Positions 24,215-32,899 of a DNA stretch of 64,000 bases are shown here, piece after piece. The notes under the pieces were generated by a model. The model had not been told where the DNA came from and did not search any database. It saw only the letters and a list, made by a program, of their open reading frames with translations. Both the position numbers and the translations under genes were made by a program. Source of the DNA: Methylorubrum rhodesianum (GTDB taxonomy: Bacteria; Pseudomonadota; Alphaproteobacteria; Rhizobiales; Beijerinckiaceae); the NCBI RefSeq assembly GCF_014199985.1, contig NZ_JACHOS010000002.1:310001-374000 (forward strand), written 5' to 3'. Position 1 is the stretch's first letter. Each line of letters starts with the position of its first letter.

Positions 24215-25060
24215 TCATTTTCGCCGCGTTTTCGCCGCATTTTTTGGGGGCGGCTCCGTGGCGGCCGCCACGGCGATCGAACCGGTGCTGTCGCCCGGCC
24301 CCGACGCGGCGGCTTGCTCCGTCCGGCAGGCGCTCTCTCTAGCGAGGGGGTCGGTGCCGAGCGTCGCCGTCACGCGACCGGCCAGAGTGATCCGGTCGAG
24401 AGCGCAGGCGACGGCGCGTGGTTCCGGTGCCTGACCGAGAATTCCGCACAGCCAACCGTCAATGGCAACGGCCTTGAGGTCGAGGCTGCGAAAGCCGATG
24501 CAGTTCCGCCTCCCCGCAGCCGAGAGCGTCGCCTCGACGGTCTCGAAGCCGCCGAGGCGGGTTGCCACGACTCCGCGCTCGCCGGTGCGGAGCACGGAAA
24601 GTCCGCGCCCGTCCGCCGCGCGCCGCACTAATGTGACGAACAGGCTCGAACCGGACTCGCTCTGGCCGCCGGCATCGGTCGCGGTGACGAGGAGATAGGG
24701 GGCCTCGATACGGTCGAACGCGCCCTGGATCACACTGTCCTCGCGCTGCCCGTTGCCGGAGTTCCAGCGCGTCGGCTCGATCTGCGGCGCGAGTTCGGCC
24801 GCATCGTCGCGCAGCGACAGGAGCGGCTCCGTCGCGGCGATCGCCCGCCGCGCACCCTCGGCGGCCCGAGGCGGCTCGCTCCAGGCCCGCTGCGGTTCGG
24901 GCGCGGCAGCCCGATCGCGGGCGATCAGGGAAAGTCCTGCGATCAAGGCCGCACTGAGGACGAGCTTGGCGACGAGACCGGTCCGGCCTCGGGCGCGGTG
25001 GGACGGGGTGGCTTGGAGATCGTCGAATCGGTCGGGGGCGTCGTCCGCAAGAGGAAGCAT
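24215..25060 (-). CDS. single-pass membrane protein of unknown function
   Basis: A 281-aa protein from the ATG at 25060. A short cytoplasmic N-terminus ends in basic residues (SHRARGRTG), then a membrane segment (LVAKLVLSAALIAGLSLIA) near residues 29-48. The remaining ~230 residues would be periplasmic. They contain four Cys (NCIGF, LCGIL, ACALD, SACRT) that could pair as disulfides, and blocks such as FDRIEAPYLLVTATDAGG and LSVLRTGERGVVATRLGGFETVEA. The tail is basic. No family is recognised. An upstream extension in frame to 25225 is low-complexity and I reject it. The gene is 113 nt upstream of the secreted-protein gene on the same strand and divergent from asd. Confidence 0.65.
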   Translation of the reverse strand: MLPLADDAPDRFDDLQATPSHRARGRTGLVAKLVLSAALIAGLSLIARDRAAAPEPQRAWSEPPRAAEGARRAIAATEPLLSLRDDAAELAPQIEPTRWNSGNGQREDSVIQGAFDRIEAPYLLVTATDAGGQSESGSSLFVTLVRRAADGRGLSVLRTGERGVVATRLGGFETVEATLSAAGRRNCIGFRSLDLKAVAIDGWLCGILGQAPEPRAVACALDRITLAGRVTATLGTDPLARESACRTEQAAASGPGDSTGSIAVAAATEPPPKNAAKTRRK

Positions 25061-25429
25061 GCGCAGGCCTTCATCGGGTCCGCGGGGCCCGATGAGCCCT
25101 CGCCGTCCTCGATCTCTGCCCTGCCGCCAACCACCAGCCGGTTGCGGGGGCGCAGCCCATCCTCGCAATTCTCGCCGTATGGTGAATCCGCCGCCAGCGA
25201 GCAGGCGCCGCGGTGACATCGGCACGGCCGTGCCCCGCCTCTGCCACTTGACAGGCCGGCGCGGCGGGCATCTTGCTCCCGGCGCCTGATGGACCCACCT
25301 CGATACCGAATCGCGGCGGGCGCGTCAGCCTATGGAATCTTCCCGAACGTTGGGCCCGAGCGGTGCGTCCGCCGGCCACGGGAGGAGGCGGGCCGGTATC
25401 ATCCCGCCCGCGCAGCGGAGTTTGGTGAG
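25061..25429. other. divergent intergenic region before asd
   Basis: About 370 nt between the membrane-protein start and asd. It must contain both outward promoters. The asd start is preceded by GCGGAG and GGTGAG. I see no hairpin, repeat or further gene that can be defended in it. Confidence 0.4.
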
Positions 25430-26464
25430 ATGGGTTACAAGGTCGCCGTCGTTGGAGCCACGGGCAATGTGGGCCGCGAGATGCTCGACATTCTGGCCGA
25501 GCGCGCCTTCCCGGCCGATGAGGTCGTGGCGCTGGCCTCCAGCCGCAGCCTGGGCCAGGAAGTCTCCTTCGGCGACAAGATTCTGAAGGTCAAAGCGCTC
25601 GACACCTACGACTTCTCCGACACCGACATCTGCCTGATGTCGGCGGGCGGCGACGCGTCCAAGGAGTGGAGCCCGCGCATCGGCCAGCAGGGCTGCGTGG
25701 TGATCGATAACTCTTCCGCGTTCCGCTACGACGCCGACGTGCCGCTGATCGTGCCGGAAGTGAACGCCGACGCCGTGGTCGGCTTCACCAAGCGCAACAT
25801 CATCGCCAATCCGAACTGCTCGACCGCACAGCTCGTCGTCGCACTCAAGCCGCTTCACGAGGCGGCGACCATCAAGCGCGTCGTGGTCTCGACCTACCAA
25901 TCCGTCTCCGGCGCCGGCAAGGACGCCATGGACGAGCTGTTCAGCCAGACCCGCGCCGTCTTCACCGCCGGCGAGGTGGTGACGAAGAAGTTCACCAAGC
26001 GCATCGCCTTCAACGTCATCCCGCACATCGATGTGTTCATGGAGGACGGCTACACGAAGGAAGAGTGGAAGATGGTCGCCGAGACCAAGAAGATGCTCGA
26101 TCCCAAGATCAAGCTCACGGCGACCGCGGTGCGCGTGCCGGTCTTCATCGGCCATGCCGAGGCGGTGAACGTCGAGTTCGAGCGTCCGATCACGCCGGAG
26201 CAGGCGACCGAGATCCTGCGCTCGGCCCCCGGCGTGCTGGTGATCGATAAGCGCGAGAACGGCGGCTACATGACCCCGCACGAGGCGGCGGGCGAGGATG
26301 CCACCTACATCTCCCGCATCCGCGAGGACGCCACAGTCGAGAACGGCCTGAACTTCTGGTGCGTCTCGGACAACCTGCGCAAGGGCGCTGCGCTCAACGC
26401 GGTGCAGATCGCGGAGGTTCTGGTGAACCGTAAGCTCCTCAACAAGGCCAAGCAGGCGGCCTGA
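25430..26464 (+). CDS. asd: aspartate-semialdehyde dehydrogenase
   Basis: Reduces aspartyl-4-phosphate to aspartate semialdehyde with NADPH, the branch point to lysine/diaminopimelate, threonine and methionine. The product is 344 aa. The NADP-binding loop is VAVVGATGNVGREML, the catalytic Cys is in IANPNCSTAQLVV, and the substrate region includes STYQSVSGAGKDAMDEL and the His of AVRVPVFIGHAEAVNVEF. The start at 25430 gives the standard N-terminus MGYKVAVVGATG; an earlier in-frame ATG adds 47 unrelated residues. It stands alone, followed by a good terminator. Confidence 0.97.
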   Translation: MGYKVAVVGATGNVGREMLDILAERAFPADEVVALASSRSLGQEVSFGDKILKVKALDTYDFSDTDICLMSAGGDASKEWSPRIGQQGCVVIDNSSAFRYDADVPLIVPEVNADAVVGFTKRNIIANPNCSTAQLVVALKPLHEAATIKRVVVSTYQSVSGAGKDAMDELFSQTRAVFTAGEVVTKKFTKRIAFNVIPHIDVFMEDGYTKEEWKMVAETKKMLDPKIKLTATAVRVPVFIGHAEAVNVEFERPITPEQATEILRSAPGVLVIDKRENGGYMTPHEAAGEDATYISRIREDATVENGLNFWCVSDNLRKGAALNAVQIAEVLVNRKLLNKAKQAA

Positions 26465-26495
26465 CCCTCAGCCAAACGTCGATAACGTCGCGAAG

Positions 26496-26520
26496 CGCCG
26501 CCCCGCAGGGCGGCGTTTTC
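26496..26520 (+). terminator. intrinsic terminator of asd
   Basis: Stem CGCCGCCC at 26496-26503 pairs with GGGCGGCG at 26508-26515 around CGCA, followed by TTTTCGTTT. It lies 32 nt past the asd stop. Confidence 0.9.
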
Positions 26521-26554
26521 GTTTGGGCTGTGCCGGTGAGGCGGAGGTCGCCGG

Positions 26555-26638
26555 ACCCCTTATAGGATAAAAATCTTGTAACATGATCTAAGTTATAGTA
26601 TGCATATTTTCCTGTTCGATGGACAGGAGGATCGAGGC
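26555..26638 (+). promoter_or_regulatory. AT-rich promoter region of the toxin-like gene
   Basis: A markedly AT-rich stretch in a GC-rich chromosome, with TATAGGATAAAAATCTTG and several TATAAT-like hexamers (TTATAG, TATAGT). It ends in AGGAGG at 26625-26630, 8 nt before the ATG at 26639, which is the best ribosome-binding site in the window. The base composition marks the left edge of an acquired segment. Confidence 0.5.
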
Positions 26639-27681
26639 ATGAACCAGCGCGGGAACGGTCGCACCGAGGTCACGGCCATTCGAGGTCTCCTGGCAGGGGC
26701 AGCGCTCGATCTTGAAGCGGTCCGGCTCGAACGGATCCTACGGCGCAAATTCTCGGTCGATCAGCCGCGGGCGCCCGCTGGTCAGTCGGATGGCGGGCAG
26801 TGGATCCCGTCGGGCGGCGGTCAGGGCATCGTCGGGCAATCCAATGGATCCGACAGCGCGTCGCCCACCGTGAGCAGACGGTTTTGGACGATGGGACGCG
26901 TGTCCTCTCGATGCGAATCCGGGCCGGTCGTCGCGATTACGACCGGCAGGATATCGTCACGGCGCCGGACGGTCAGAGCCGGGTCTTCGAAACCTCGGGC
27001 TTGACGCAGACGATCCGCGACGGCGAGACCGGGGCTGTGCTAGGCCGCAGTACCTTCACGGCAACAGGTGTGGAGCCCGAGGCATTTGCTCAGCCCGCAT
27101 TCGCTCCACCGGCGGTTCGCGTCGGAGCAGCCATCGTCGAATTCGCACTCGGACTCTACACCTATTATGCGCTACGGAATGATCCATACAGCCGGACCGT
27201 GCTCGGTCTCTCGGCGCAGGAGTTCGTTCCGAACCCTCAAGGCGGTACGAACCCGGCGATCTGGGTCGGCCCCATCTCTCAAACGATGCTCGACGCGGCG
27301 TGCAAGCGAAATGGTCAAGTCGAGAAAATCACGAATAAAGTGACGCGCCGCGTTCGCGCCAGCGGCCTATATCGTACCGCTCAAGAATTCGCGAACAGAG
27401 TTCATTTCGAAATCCATCAGATCGTTGAAGGCATGAACGATCCCAATTTCAAATCTGAAATATCATTCGATGCGAAGCAGAAGCTTGCGAAGTATGGACC
27501 CCCTGGATCCGTTCGATTGGATCTGCTTGAGAGTAGCGTTCCTGGGACGACATGCATCTACGATTACAAAACGGGCAATGCGAAGCTCACCTTGAAGCGC
27601 GCTGGCATCCTTGCGGCCATGGCGAGCAAGCATTTCCCTGGCACCGTACGAATTATCGTGACACAGGTGAAACCGCGCTGA
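26639..27681 (+). pseudogene. frameshifted nuclease-like toxin/effector
   Basis: Two overlapping frames together make one protein. The first, from ATG 26639, encodes about 75 residues with LRRKFSVDQPRAPAGQSDGGQW, a header I associate with proteobacterial proteins that carry varied toxic C-termini. Near 26866-26885 the sensible sequence moves to the -1 frame (EQTVLDDGTRVLSMRI) and runs to the stop at 27679-27681. The C-terminus reads SVRLDLL, then CIYDYKTGNAKL, an Asp-X13-Asp-X-Lys pattern like the PD-(D/E)XK nuclease core. A middle hydrophobic stretch (AAIVEFALGLYTYYAL) is present. No long homopolymer marks the shift point, so it may be a true mutation, a sequencing error or programmed. An ATG at 26800 could alternatively start a shorter intact product. 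The stop overlaps the next start. Confidence 0.6.
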
Positions 27682-28376
27682 TGACCACTGCTCGACAGGT
27701 CCGACAAGTCGTTCGCCCTCTTCTTGAGCGTCATGCAGATCTTACACTCGCCACAAGCCATATGCTGTGGCTAACGCCGGTGACGCATGTCACGCGGGAT
27801 ATCTGGATCTACCCGACCCGGTCGGCGCTTCACTTCGATCTGCATTGGACATTGACCCCCCTCTTCCAACCCGACGTGAGAGCAACAGCTCACGCCGGTT
27901 TCTGCTGGGACTTCATCCGCCGACCTTTCGAGCCCTCGGAAGCCGCCAAAGCTTGGTGCTGGGATGACCCCACAATGCCCGAGGATCTGCTTTGCGGAAT
28001 CGAGAAGACGTTACGCCTCTTGCGCACGCTCGACACGCTGCAGGCCGGCCGATCGTTTACTGAAGCACATATGGACTATACATGGGGAAAGGACTTTTTC
28101 GAGAATTTAGTCTACGATATCGCGTTGGGGAATTTAAATCTTGCGCGATGCTGGTGGCAACAGGTCGAGGCATCGCCTGCATTGCACGCCTCCCATCATG
28201 ATGAGTTTTGGCGGACGTGGGCGCTGCGCATCCAGTCTCTGGGCGAGCCGTTGATGGATGACGACCGCGCGGCACTCGCCGCGATCCTGCACCGATGGGA
28301 GCGTGAGAACGTCGCCGGGACCGAGGCCGAGGCGTTTTGGATGCCGTCCCCCTTCCCGCTCGAAGAGACAGCCTGA
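27681..28376 (+). CDS. putative immunity protein for the upstream toxin-like gene
   Basis: A 231-aa soluble protein of no family I can name. Its ATG shares one base with the toxin stop (TGATG), so the two are translationally coupled, the arrangement usual for effector/immunity pairs. It is rich in Trp, His, Leu and acidic residues (SHMLWLTPVTHV, HFDLHWTLTPLF, FCWDFIRRPFE, MDYTWGKDFFENLVYDIALGNLNLARCWWQ). The net acidic character would suit binding a basic nuclease. Base composition is lower in GC than the flanks, like the gene before it. The immunity role is inferred from position only. An alternative is an unrelated accessory protein of the same element. Confidence 0.6.
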   Translation: MTTARQVRQVVRPLLERHADLTLATSHMLWLTPVTHVTRDIWIYPTRSALHFDLHWTLTPLFQPDVRATAHAGFCWDFIRRPFEPSEAAKAWCWDDPTMPEDLLCGIEKTLRLLRTLDTLQAGRSFTEAHMDYTWGKDFFENLVYDIALGNLNLARCWWQQVEASPALHASHHDEFWRTWALRIQSLGEPLMDDDRAALAAILHRWERENVAGTEAEAFWMPSPFPLEETA

Positions 28377-28623
28377 ACAGCCTCGCCGTACGCCGCGTGT
28401 GAAAATTTCCCACATAATTCGGAAACAATCGGCCGACAGGAAGAGCGCTCCCTCGGGCCGGATGTCCTTACTTGAACCGAACTCGCCTGAAATCCACTCG
28501 GTCCGCGACCGCGAGGGAGAGTGTACTCCTCGCGCTGCTCGGGCTCTGAATCGCAGCCGTGTTGGCCACCGAGCATGGGCCGGTGAAGTTGGCGGCGCCC
28601 CTGATCCCCTACGGCACCCCTGA

Positions 28624-29277
28624 TCAGCCCTCCCGCGCGGCCATCTCCAGCGCGGCGATGTCGCCGCCGCTGATCAGGGGCAGGTCAGCGGTGATCCGCT
28701 CGATCGGCCAATCCCACCATGCCACCGCTTGCAGCCGCGCGGCGACCTCGTCCGAGAAGCGGCGGCGGACAACCTTCGCGGGGTTGCCGGCCACGATCGC
28801 GTAGGGCGGGACATCGGCCGCCACGACCGCATGCGCCGCGACCACCGCCCCGTCGCCAATGGAGACACCCGGCATCACGGTGCTCCGGTAGCCGAGCCAG
28901 ACATCGTTGCCGATGCGCGTGTCGCCACGATTCGGGAAGTTCAGCTCGCCCTCGAAGCGGCCGATCCAATCGCCGCCGAAGATCGAGAAGGGATAGGTCG
29001 AGAGCCCGTCGAGGCGGTGGTTGCCGCCGTTCATCAGGAAGCGCGTGCCAGCCGCGAGGGCGCAGAACTTCCCGATCACCAGCCGGTCGCCGATGAAGGG
29101 GAAATGATAAAGGATCGCGTCGAGAAAGGCCTGCGGCCCGGCCGGATCGTCGTAGTAGCTGTAGGCGCCCACTTCGACATTCTCCGGCAGGTCGAGATTG
29201 CGGATGAAGGTGACGCGCTCGTGCCCGGGCATCGGATGCAAAGCATCCAGATCCGGTCCGATCATGGTGGCCGGCAT
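28624..29277 (-). CDS. Vat/CatB-type hexapeptide acetyltransferase
   Basis: A 217-aa left-handed beta-helix acetyltransferase of the xenobiotic acetyltransferase family (CatB chloramphenicol and Vat streptogramin enzymes). The family start PDLDALHPMPGHERVTFIRNL is followed by VGAYSYYDDPAG, FCALAAGTRFLMNGGNHRLDGLSTYPF (with the catalytic His) and the hexapeptide turns IGNDVWLGYRSTVMPGVSIGDGAVVAAHAVV. The C-terminus is AIVAGNPAKVVRRRF. The ATG at 29277 has an excellent Shine-Dalgarno (GGAGGGGAG). Chromosomal members are common in environmental bacteria and do not by themselves show antibiotic resistance. The gene ends 247 nt from the putative immunity gene, convergent with it; that gap (28377-28623) shows no gene. 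Confidence 0.88.
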   Translation of the reverse strand: MPATMIGPDLDALHPMPGHERVTFIRNLDLPENVEVGAYSYYDDPAGPQAFLDAILYHFPFIGDRLVIGKFCALAAGTRFLMNGGNHRLDGLSTYPFSIFGGDWIGRFEGELNFPNRGDTRIGNDVWLGYRSTVMPGVSIGDGAVVAAHAVVAADVPPYAIVAGNPAKVVRRRFSDEVAARLQAVAWWDWPIERITADLPLISGGDIAALEMAAREG

Positions 29278-29380
29278 GCTCCCCTCCCCTTTCGCGGCCT
29301 TCGCGCGTGGACGAGGCGGTGTTGACAGCCGGAGATGGCCGGATCGAGACACCGGAGGCCGGAGATCGCGCGTCGAAGCG

Positions 29381-29481
29381 CTTGAATTCGTGTCCCGCCG
29401 GGGTTAAGTCACGGCTCAACATTTCTGGTGCAGTCGATAGGCTGCTTGCGGGAGTGGGCCCCCCGGGGTCCGCTCTTTTTT
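29381..29481 (+). promoter_or_regulatory. leader region of the rimP-nusA-infB operon with possible promoter
   Basis: A candidate sigma-70 promoter, TTGAAT near 29381 and TTAAGT near 29403 with about a 16-nt spacer, precedes a strong terminator by about 40 nt. A transcript starting near 29415 would be about 70 nt long if stopped at the terminator. In E. coli the corresponding operon begins with a tRNA gene and leader terminators; no tRNA is visible here. This region could be an attenuated leader or a small RNA. The promoter call is weak. Confidence 0.35.
29452..29481 (+). terminator. strong terminator hairpin in the rimP leader
   Basis: An 11-pair stem from GAGTGGGCCCC (29452-29462) to GGGGTCCGCTC (29465-29475), with two G-T pairs and a very tight loop. 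It is followed by six T residues (29476-29481). It points toward rimP and lies 74 nt before its start, with no gene on the same strand upstream that it would serve. Confidence 0.8.
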
Positions 29482-29554
29482 ATTTCCGCAAGCACCTCCT
29501 GCACCCGAATTGCCAAGCTCAAACCCCGATCGAGACTTGCCGGAAAACCACAGC

Positions 29555-30310
29555 ATGGCGGAGCCCACCGAGAAACGTCTTGTCAGCGAGACCGGCGTCG
29601 CCGCGCGCGTTGCCCAGATCGTCGAGGGACCGATCGAGGGCCTCGGCTTCCGGCTGGTGCGGGTAAAGATTTCGAACACCAACGGCTGCACCGTGCAGAT
29701 CATGGCCGAGCGGCCCGACGGCACGATGGGCGTCGACGAGTGCGAGACCGTGAGCCGGGCGATCTCGCCGATCCTCGACCTGGAGGATCCGGTCGGCGGC
29801 GCCTACTATCTCGAGATCTCCTCGCCCGGCATCGACCGCCCGCTGGTGCGCGTCTCCGATTTCGAGCGCTGGGCCGGCTACGAGGCCAAGGTCGAGCTTG
29901 CCGTGCCGATGGACGGGCGCAAGCGCTTCCGCGGCATCCTCGGCGTACCGAGCGCGGACGGCGCCACGGTGCCGATCGATCTGCCCGACGTGAAGCCCGG
30001 CCTGCCGAGCCGCATCGACCTGCCGCTGCGCGACCTCGGCGAGGCGCATCTCGTCCTCACCGACGATCTGATTCGCGAATCGCTGCGCCGCGGCTCCGCC
30101 CCGCCGCAGGACGGCGACGAGGTCGATGAGGAAGAGGGCGAGGCGGCCGAGGACGAGGCGCCGCAAATCCGCTTCATCCCGCAGCCGAAGCGGCCGAAGC
30201 CGAAAGCGGACCGGAAGTCCGACAAGCCGGTCAAGGCGAAGAAGCCCAAGCCCGGCGGCGGCATCGTCACCAAGGCCGCCCGCCTCAAGAACCGCGACAC
30301 GCTCCACTGA
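29555..30310 (+). CDS. rimP: ribosome maturation factor RimP
   Basis: Needed for assembly of the 30S subunit. The product is 251 aa, against about 150 in E. coli. The N-terminal domain covers residues ~12-90 ([51 protein letters not shown]). The SH3-like C-domain covers ~90-170. A long tail follows: first acidic ([15 protein letters not shown]), then Lys/Pro-rich ([26 protein letters not shown]). Such tails are usual in this group of alphaproteobacteria. The ATG at 29555 is chosen over 29510. It is the first gene of the operon, 111 nt before nusA. Confidence 0.95.
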   Translation: MAEPTEKRLVSETGVAARVAQIVEGPIEGLGFRLVRVKISNTNGCTVQIMAERPDGTMGVDECETVSRAISPILDLEDPVGGAYYLEISSPGIDRPLVRVSDFERWAGYEAKVELAVPMDGRKRFRGILGVPSADGATVPIDLPDVKPGLPSRIDLPLRDLGEAHLVLTDDLIRESLRRGSAPPQDGDEVDEEEGEAAEDEAPQIRFIPQPKRPKPKADRKSDKPVKAKKPKPGGGIVTKAARLKNRDTLH

Positions 30311-30421
30311 TCCCGCGGCACCGCTTCGGCCGGCCGCGCCCGGCATCGTCGCGGTCCAGACGTCCTCAAGAGAAAGCCCGCTCCCGCAGCGGAAGACACG
30401 ACCGAGAGAAGGACCAGACCC

Positions 30422-32074
30422 ATGGCCGTCGTCAGCGCCAACCGGCTCGAACTCCTGCAGATTGCCGACGCGGTGGCCCGCGAGAAGGTGATCGACCGCC
30501 AGATCGTCATCGAGGCGATGGAGGAGGCGATCGCTAAGGCCGCCCGCTCCCGATACGGCGCCGAGACGGACGTTCACGCCGAGATCGACCCGAAGAGCGG
30601 CGCGCTGCGCCTGTCCCGCCACCTGCTCGTGGTCGATCAGGTCGAGAACGACGCGCGCGAGATCACCCTCGATCAGGCCCGCCGCTACAATCCCGGCGCG
30701 CTCGTCGGCGACGTGATCTCCGACACCCTGCCGCCCTTCGATTTCGGCCGCGTCGCCGCGCAATCGGCCAAGCAGGTCATCGTGCAGAAGGTGCGCGACG
30801 CTGAGCGCGCCCGCCAGTACGACGAGTACAAGGACCGCATCGGCGAGATCCTCAACGGCGTGGTCAAGCGCGTCGAGTACGGCAACGTCATCGTCGATCT
30901 CGGCCGCGGCGAGGGCATCGTGCGGCGCGACGAGATGATCCCGCGCGAGACCTTCCGACCCGGCGACCGGATCCGCGCCTACCTGTTCGACGTACGCTCC
31001 GAGGTGCGCGGGCCGCAGATCTTCCTCTCGCGCTCGCACCCGCAGTTCATGGCAAAACTCTTCGGCCAGGAAGTGCCGGAGATCTATGACGGCATCGTCG
31101 AGGTGAAGGCGGTCGCCCGCGACCCGGGCTCGCGCGCCAAGATCGCGGTGATCTCGCGCGATTCCTCGATCGATCCGGTCGGCGCCTGCGTCGGTATGCG
31201 CGGCTCCCGCGTCCAGGCGGTGGTCGGCGAGTTGCAGGGCGAGAAGATCGACATCATCCCGTGGTCGCAGGATCAGGCGACCTTCATCGTCAACGCGCTG
31301 CAGCCGGCCGAGGTGGTCAAGGTGGTCCTCGACGAGGAGGCCGATCGCATCGAGGTCGTCGTGCCCGACGACCAGCTCTCGCTCGCCATCGGTCGCCGCG
31401 GCCAGAACGTTCGCTTGGCCTCGCAGCTCACCGGCTGGGACATCGACATCCTGACCGAGGCCGAGGAATCGGAGCGCCGCCAGAAAGAATTCGCCGAGCG
31501 CACCCAGGTGTTCATGGAGGCGCTCGACGTCGACGAGACCGTCGGCCAGCTTCTCGCCGCGGAAGGGTTCCGCAACGTCGAGGAGATCGCCTACGTCGAC
31601 GTTGCGGAACTCTCGAACATCCAGGGTCTCGACGAGGAGACTGGCGCGGAGATCCAGGCCCGCGCCCAGGACTACCTCGCCCGCATCGAGCAGGAGCAGG
31701 ACGACCGCCGCCGCGAACTCGGCGTCGATGACGAGTTGCGCGAGATCGACGGCATCACCACAGCGATGATGGTGGCGCTCGGCGAGAACGAGGTGAAGAC
31801 CGTCGAGGACCTCGCCGGCTGCGCCACCGATGACCTCGTGGGCTACACCGAAGGCCGTGGCCCCGAAGCCGTGCGCCATGCCGGCTATCTCGACGGCTTC
31901 GAGCTGTCGCGGGCCGAGGCCGAGGCTCTCATCATGGCCGCACGCCTGAAGGCCGGCTGGATCGAGGCCCTGCCCGAGCCGGAGGGCGAGGCCGCCGAGG
32001 GTGAGGCGGCCGAGGGCGAGGCCAGCGAAAGCGAGGTCACCGAGACCGCTGCGGCCGAGCCGCAGCAGGCCTGA
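30422..32074 (+). CDS. nusA: transcription termination/antitermination factor NusA
   Basis: Binds RNA polymerase and nascent RNA and tunes pausing, termination and antitermination. The product is 550 aa. In order: N-terminal RNAP-binding domain (residues 1 to ~125, starting [19 protein letters not shown]), S1 domain (~135-200, [21 protein letters not shown]), KH1 and KH2 (~230-350, including [18 protein letters not shown] and [13 protein letters not shown]), then two C-terminal helix-hairpin-helix repeats (~365-520). The final 30 residues are an acidic Glu/Ala tail. It lies between rimP and the YlxR gene, as in most bacteria. Confidence 0.97.
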   Translation: MAVVSANRLELLQIADAVAREKVIDRQIVIEAMEEAIAKAARSRYGAETDVHAEIDPKSGALRLSRHLLVVDQVENDAREITLDQARRYNPGALVGDVISDTLPPFDFGRVAAQSAKQVIVQKVRDAERARQYDEYKDRIGEILNGVVKRVEYGNVIVDLGRGEGIVRRDEMIPRETFRPGDRIRAYLFDVRSEVRGPQIFLSRSHPQFMAKLFGQEVPEIYDGIVEVKAVARDPGSRAKIAVISRDSSIDPVGACVGMRGSRVQAVVGELQGEKIDIIPWSQDQATFIVNALQPAEVVKVVLDEEADRIEVVVPDDQLSLAIGRRGQNVRLASQLTGWDIDILTEAEESERRQKEFAERTQVFMEALDVDETVGQLLAAEGFRNVEEIAYVDVAELSNIQGLDEETGAEIQARAQDYLARIEQEQDDRRRELGVDDELREIDGITTAMMVALGENEVKTVEDLAGCATDDLVGYTEGRGPEAVRHAGYLDGFELSRAEAEALIMAARLKAGWIEALPEPEGEAAEGEAAEGEASESEVTETAAAEPQQA

Positions 32075-32103
32075 GCCGGGAGCGGGACGGGACGGTGCAG
32101 GAC

Positions 32104-32835
32104 ATGGAGGCGCAGGCAGCGCCGGCGGAAGCCGGCCCGGAACTCGACCGCGGCCCCGGCCGCGGCCGGGAGCCCGTGCGCACCTGCATCGTCACCCGCA
32201 CCGCACAGTCGCCCGGGGCCATGATTCGCTTCGTCCTGGGACCGGATGGCGCAGTGGTGCCGGATCTGCGCAGCCGACTTCCGGGTCGCGGCGCCTGGAT
32301 CACCGCCACCCGTGCCACGGTCCAGGCGGCGGTGAAGCGCCGTGCCTTCCACCGCGCCTTCAAGACCGGTGACGTGAAGGCTGCCCCTGACCTCGCCGAT
32401 CAGGTTGCGGAGGGGCTGCGCACCGATCTGCGTCAGGCCCTGGCGCTGGCCAACAAGGCGGGCTGCGTGGTGACCGGTTTCGGCAAGGTCGAGTCGGCCA
32501 TCCTCGGCGCCGAAGGGATCGCGGCGCTGATTCATGCCAGCGACGCCGCCCCGGACGGGCGCCGCAAGCTCGCCGCCGCCTTGCGGCGCCGCTACGGCGA
32601 TGCCATATCGGTTATTCCCGTTGTCGATGACCTGTCCAACGCCGAATTGGACATGGCATTGGGCCGGGATCATGTGATACACGCTGCCCTCATCGCGGGA
32701 GCCGGCACAACCGGCTATCTCGCGCGTTGGCGTCGGTTCCGCACCTTCGAGGGTATGGCGTCGGCGTCCGAGGAGGACGCCCCGCTCTCTGCTGGCGCGA
32801 CCGCCTTCGATTCGCACGACGACGAACTGAAATGA
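32104..32835 (+). CDS. ylxR: YlxR/DUF448 RNA-binding protein with L7Ae-like C-terminus
   Basis: A 243-aa nucleic-acid-binding protein from the ATG at 32104 (a GTG at 32095 is also possible). Residues ~25-100 are the YlxR domain, with the signature RTCIVTRTAQSP and RLPGRGAWITATR. Residues ~105-200 look like the L7Ae/L30e-type fold found in alphaproteobacterial members (LRQALALANKAGCVVTGFGKVESAI). The role is not fully settled; binding to RNA or RNase P has been proposed for the family. It is encoded 29 nt after nusA and 64 nt before infB, the usual place. Confidence 0.9.
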   Translation: MEAQAAPAEAGPELDRGPGRGREPVRTCIVTRTAQSPGAMIRFVLGPDGAVVPDLRSRLPGRGAWITATRATVQAAVKRRAFHRAFKTGDVKAAPDLADQVAEGLRTDLRQALALANKAGCVVTGFGKVESAILGAEGIAALIHASDAAPDGRRKLAAALRRRYGDAISVIPVVDDLSNAELDMALGRDHVIHAALIAGAGTTGYLARWRRFRTFEGMASASEEDAPLSAGATAFDSHDDELK

Positions 32836-32899
32836 CACTCGGCCGGGCATGCCCGCCGCCGGCCGATGGGACGATGGAAGCCCTCAGGGTTCAGACTGA

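Noticed and set aside
28377-28623. Gene in the gap between the immunity-like gene and the acetyltransferase
   Set aside because: Only short overlapping frames with no ribosome-binding site or domain are present.
29278-29554. A tRNA-fMet gene before rimP, as in E. coli
   Set aside because: No cloverleaf or CCA end could be found; only a terminator hairpin is present.
29519-31879. A 786-codon minus-strand frame over rimP and nusA
   Set aside because: It is antisense to two conserved genes and has the composition of a high-GC shadow.
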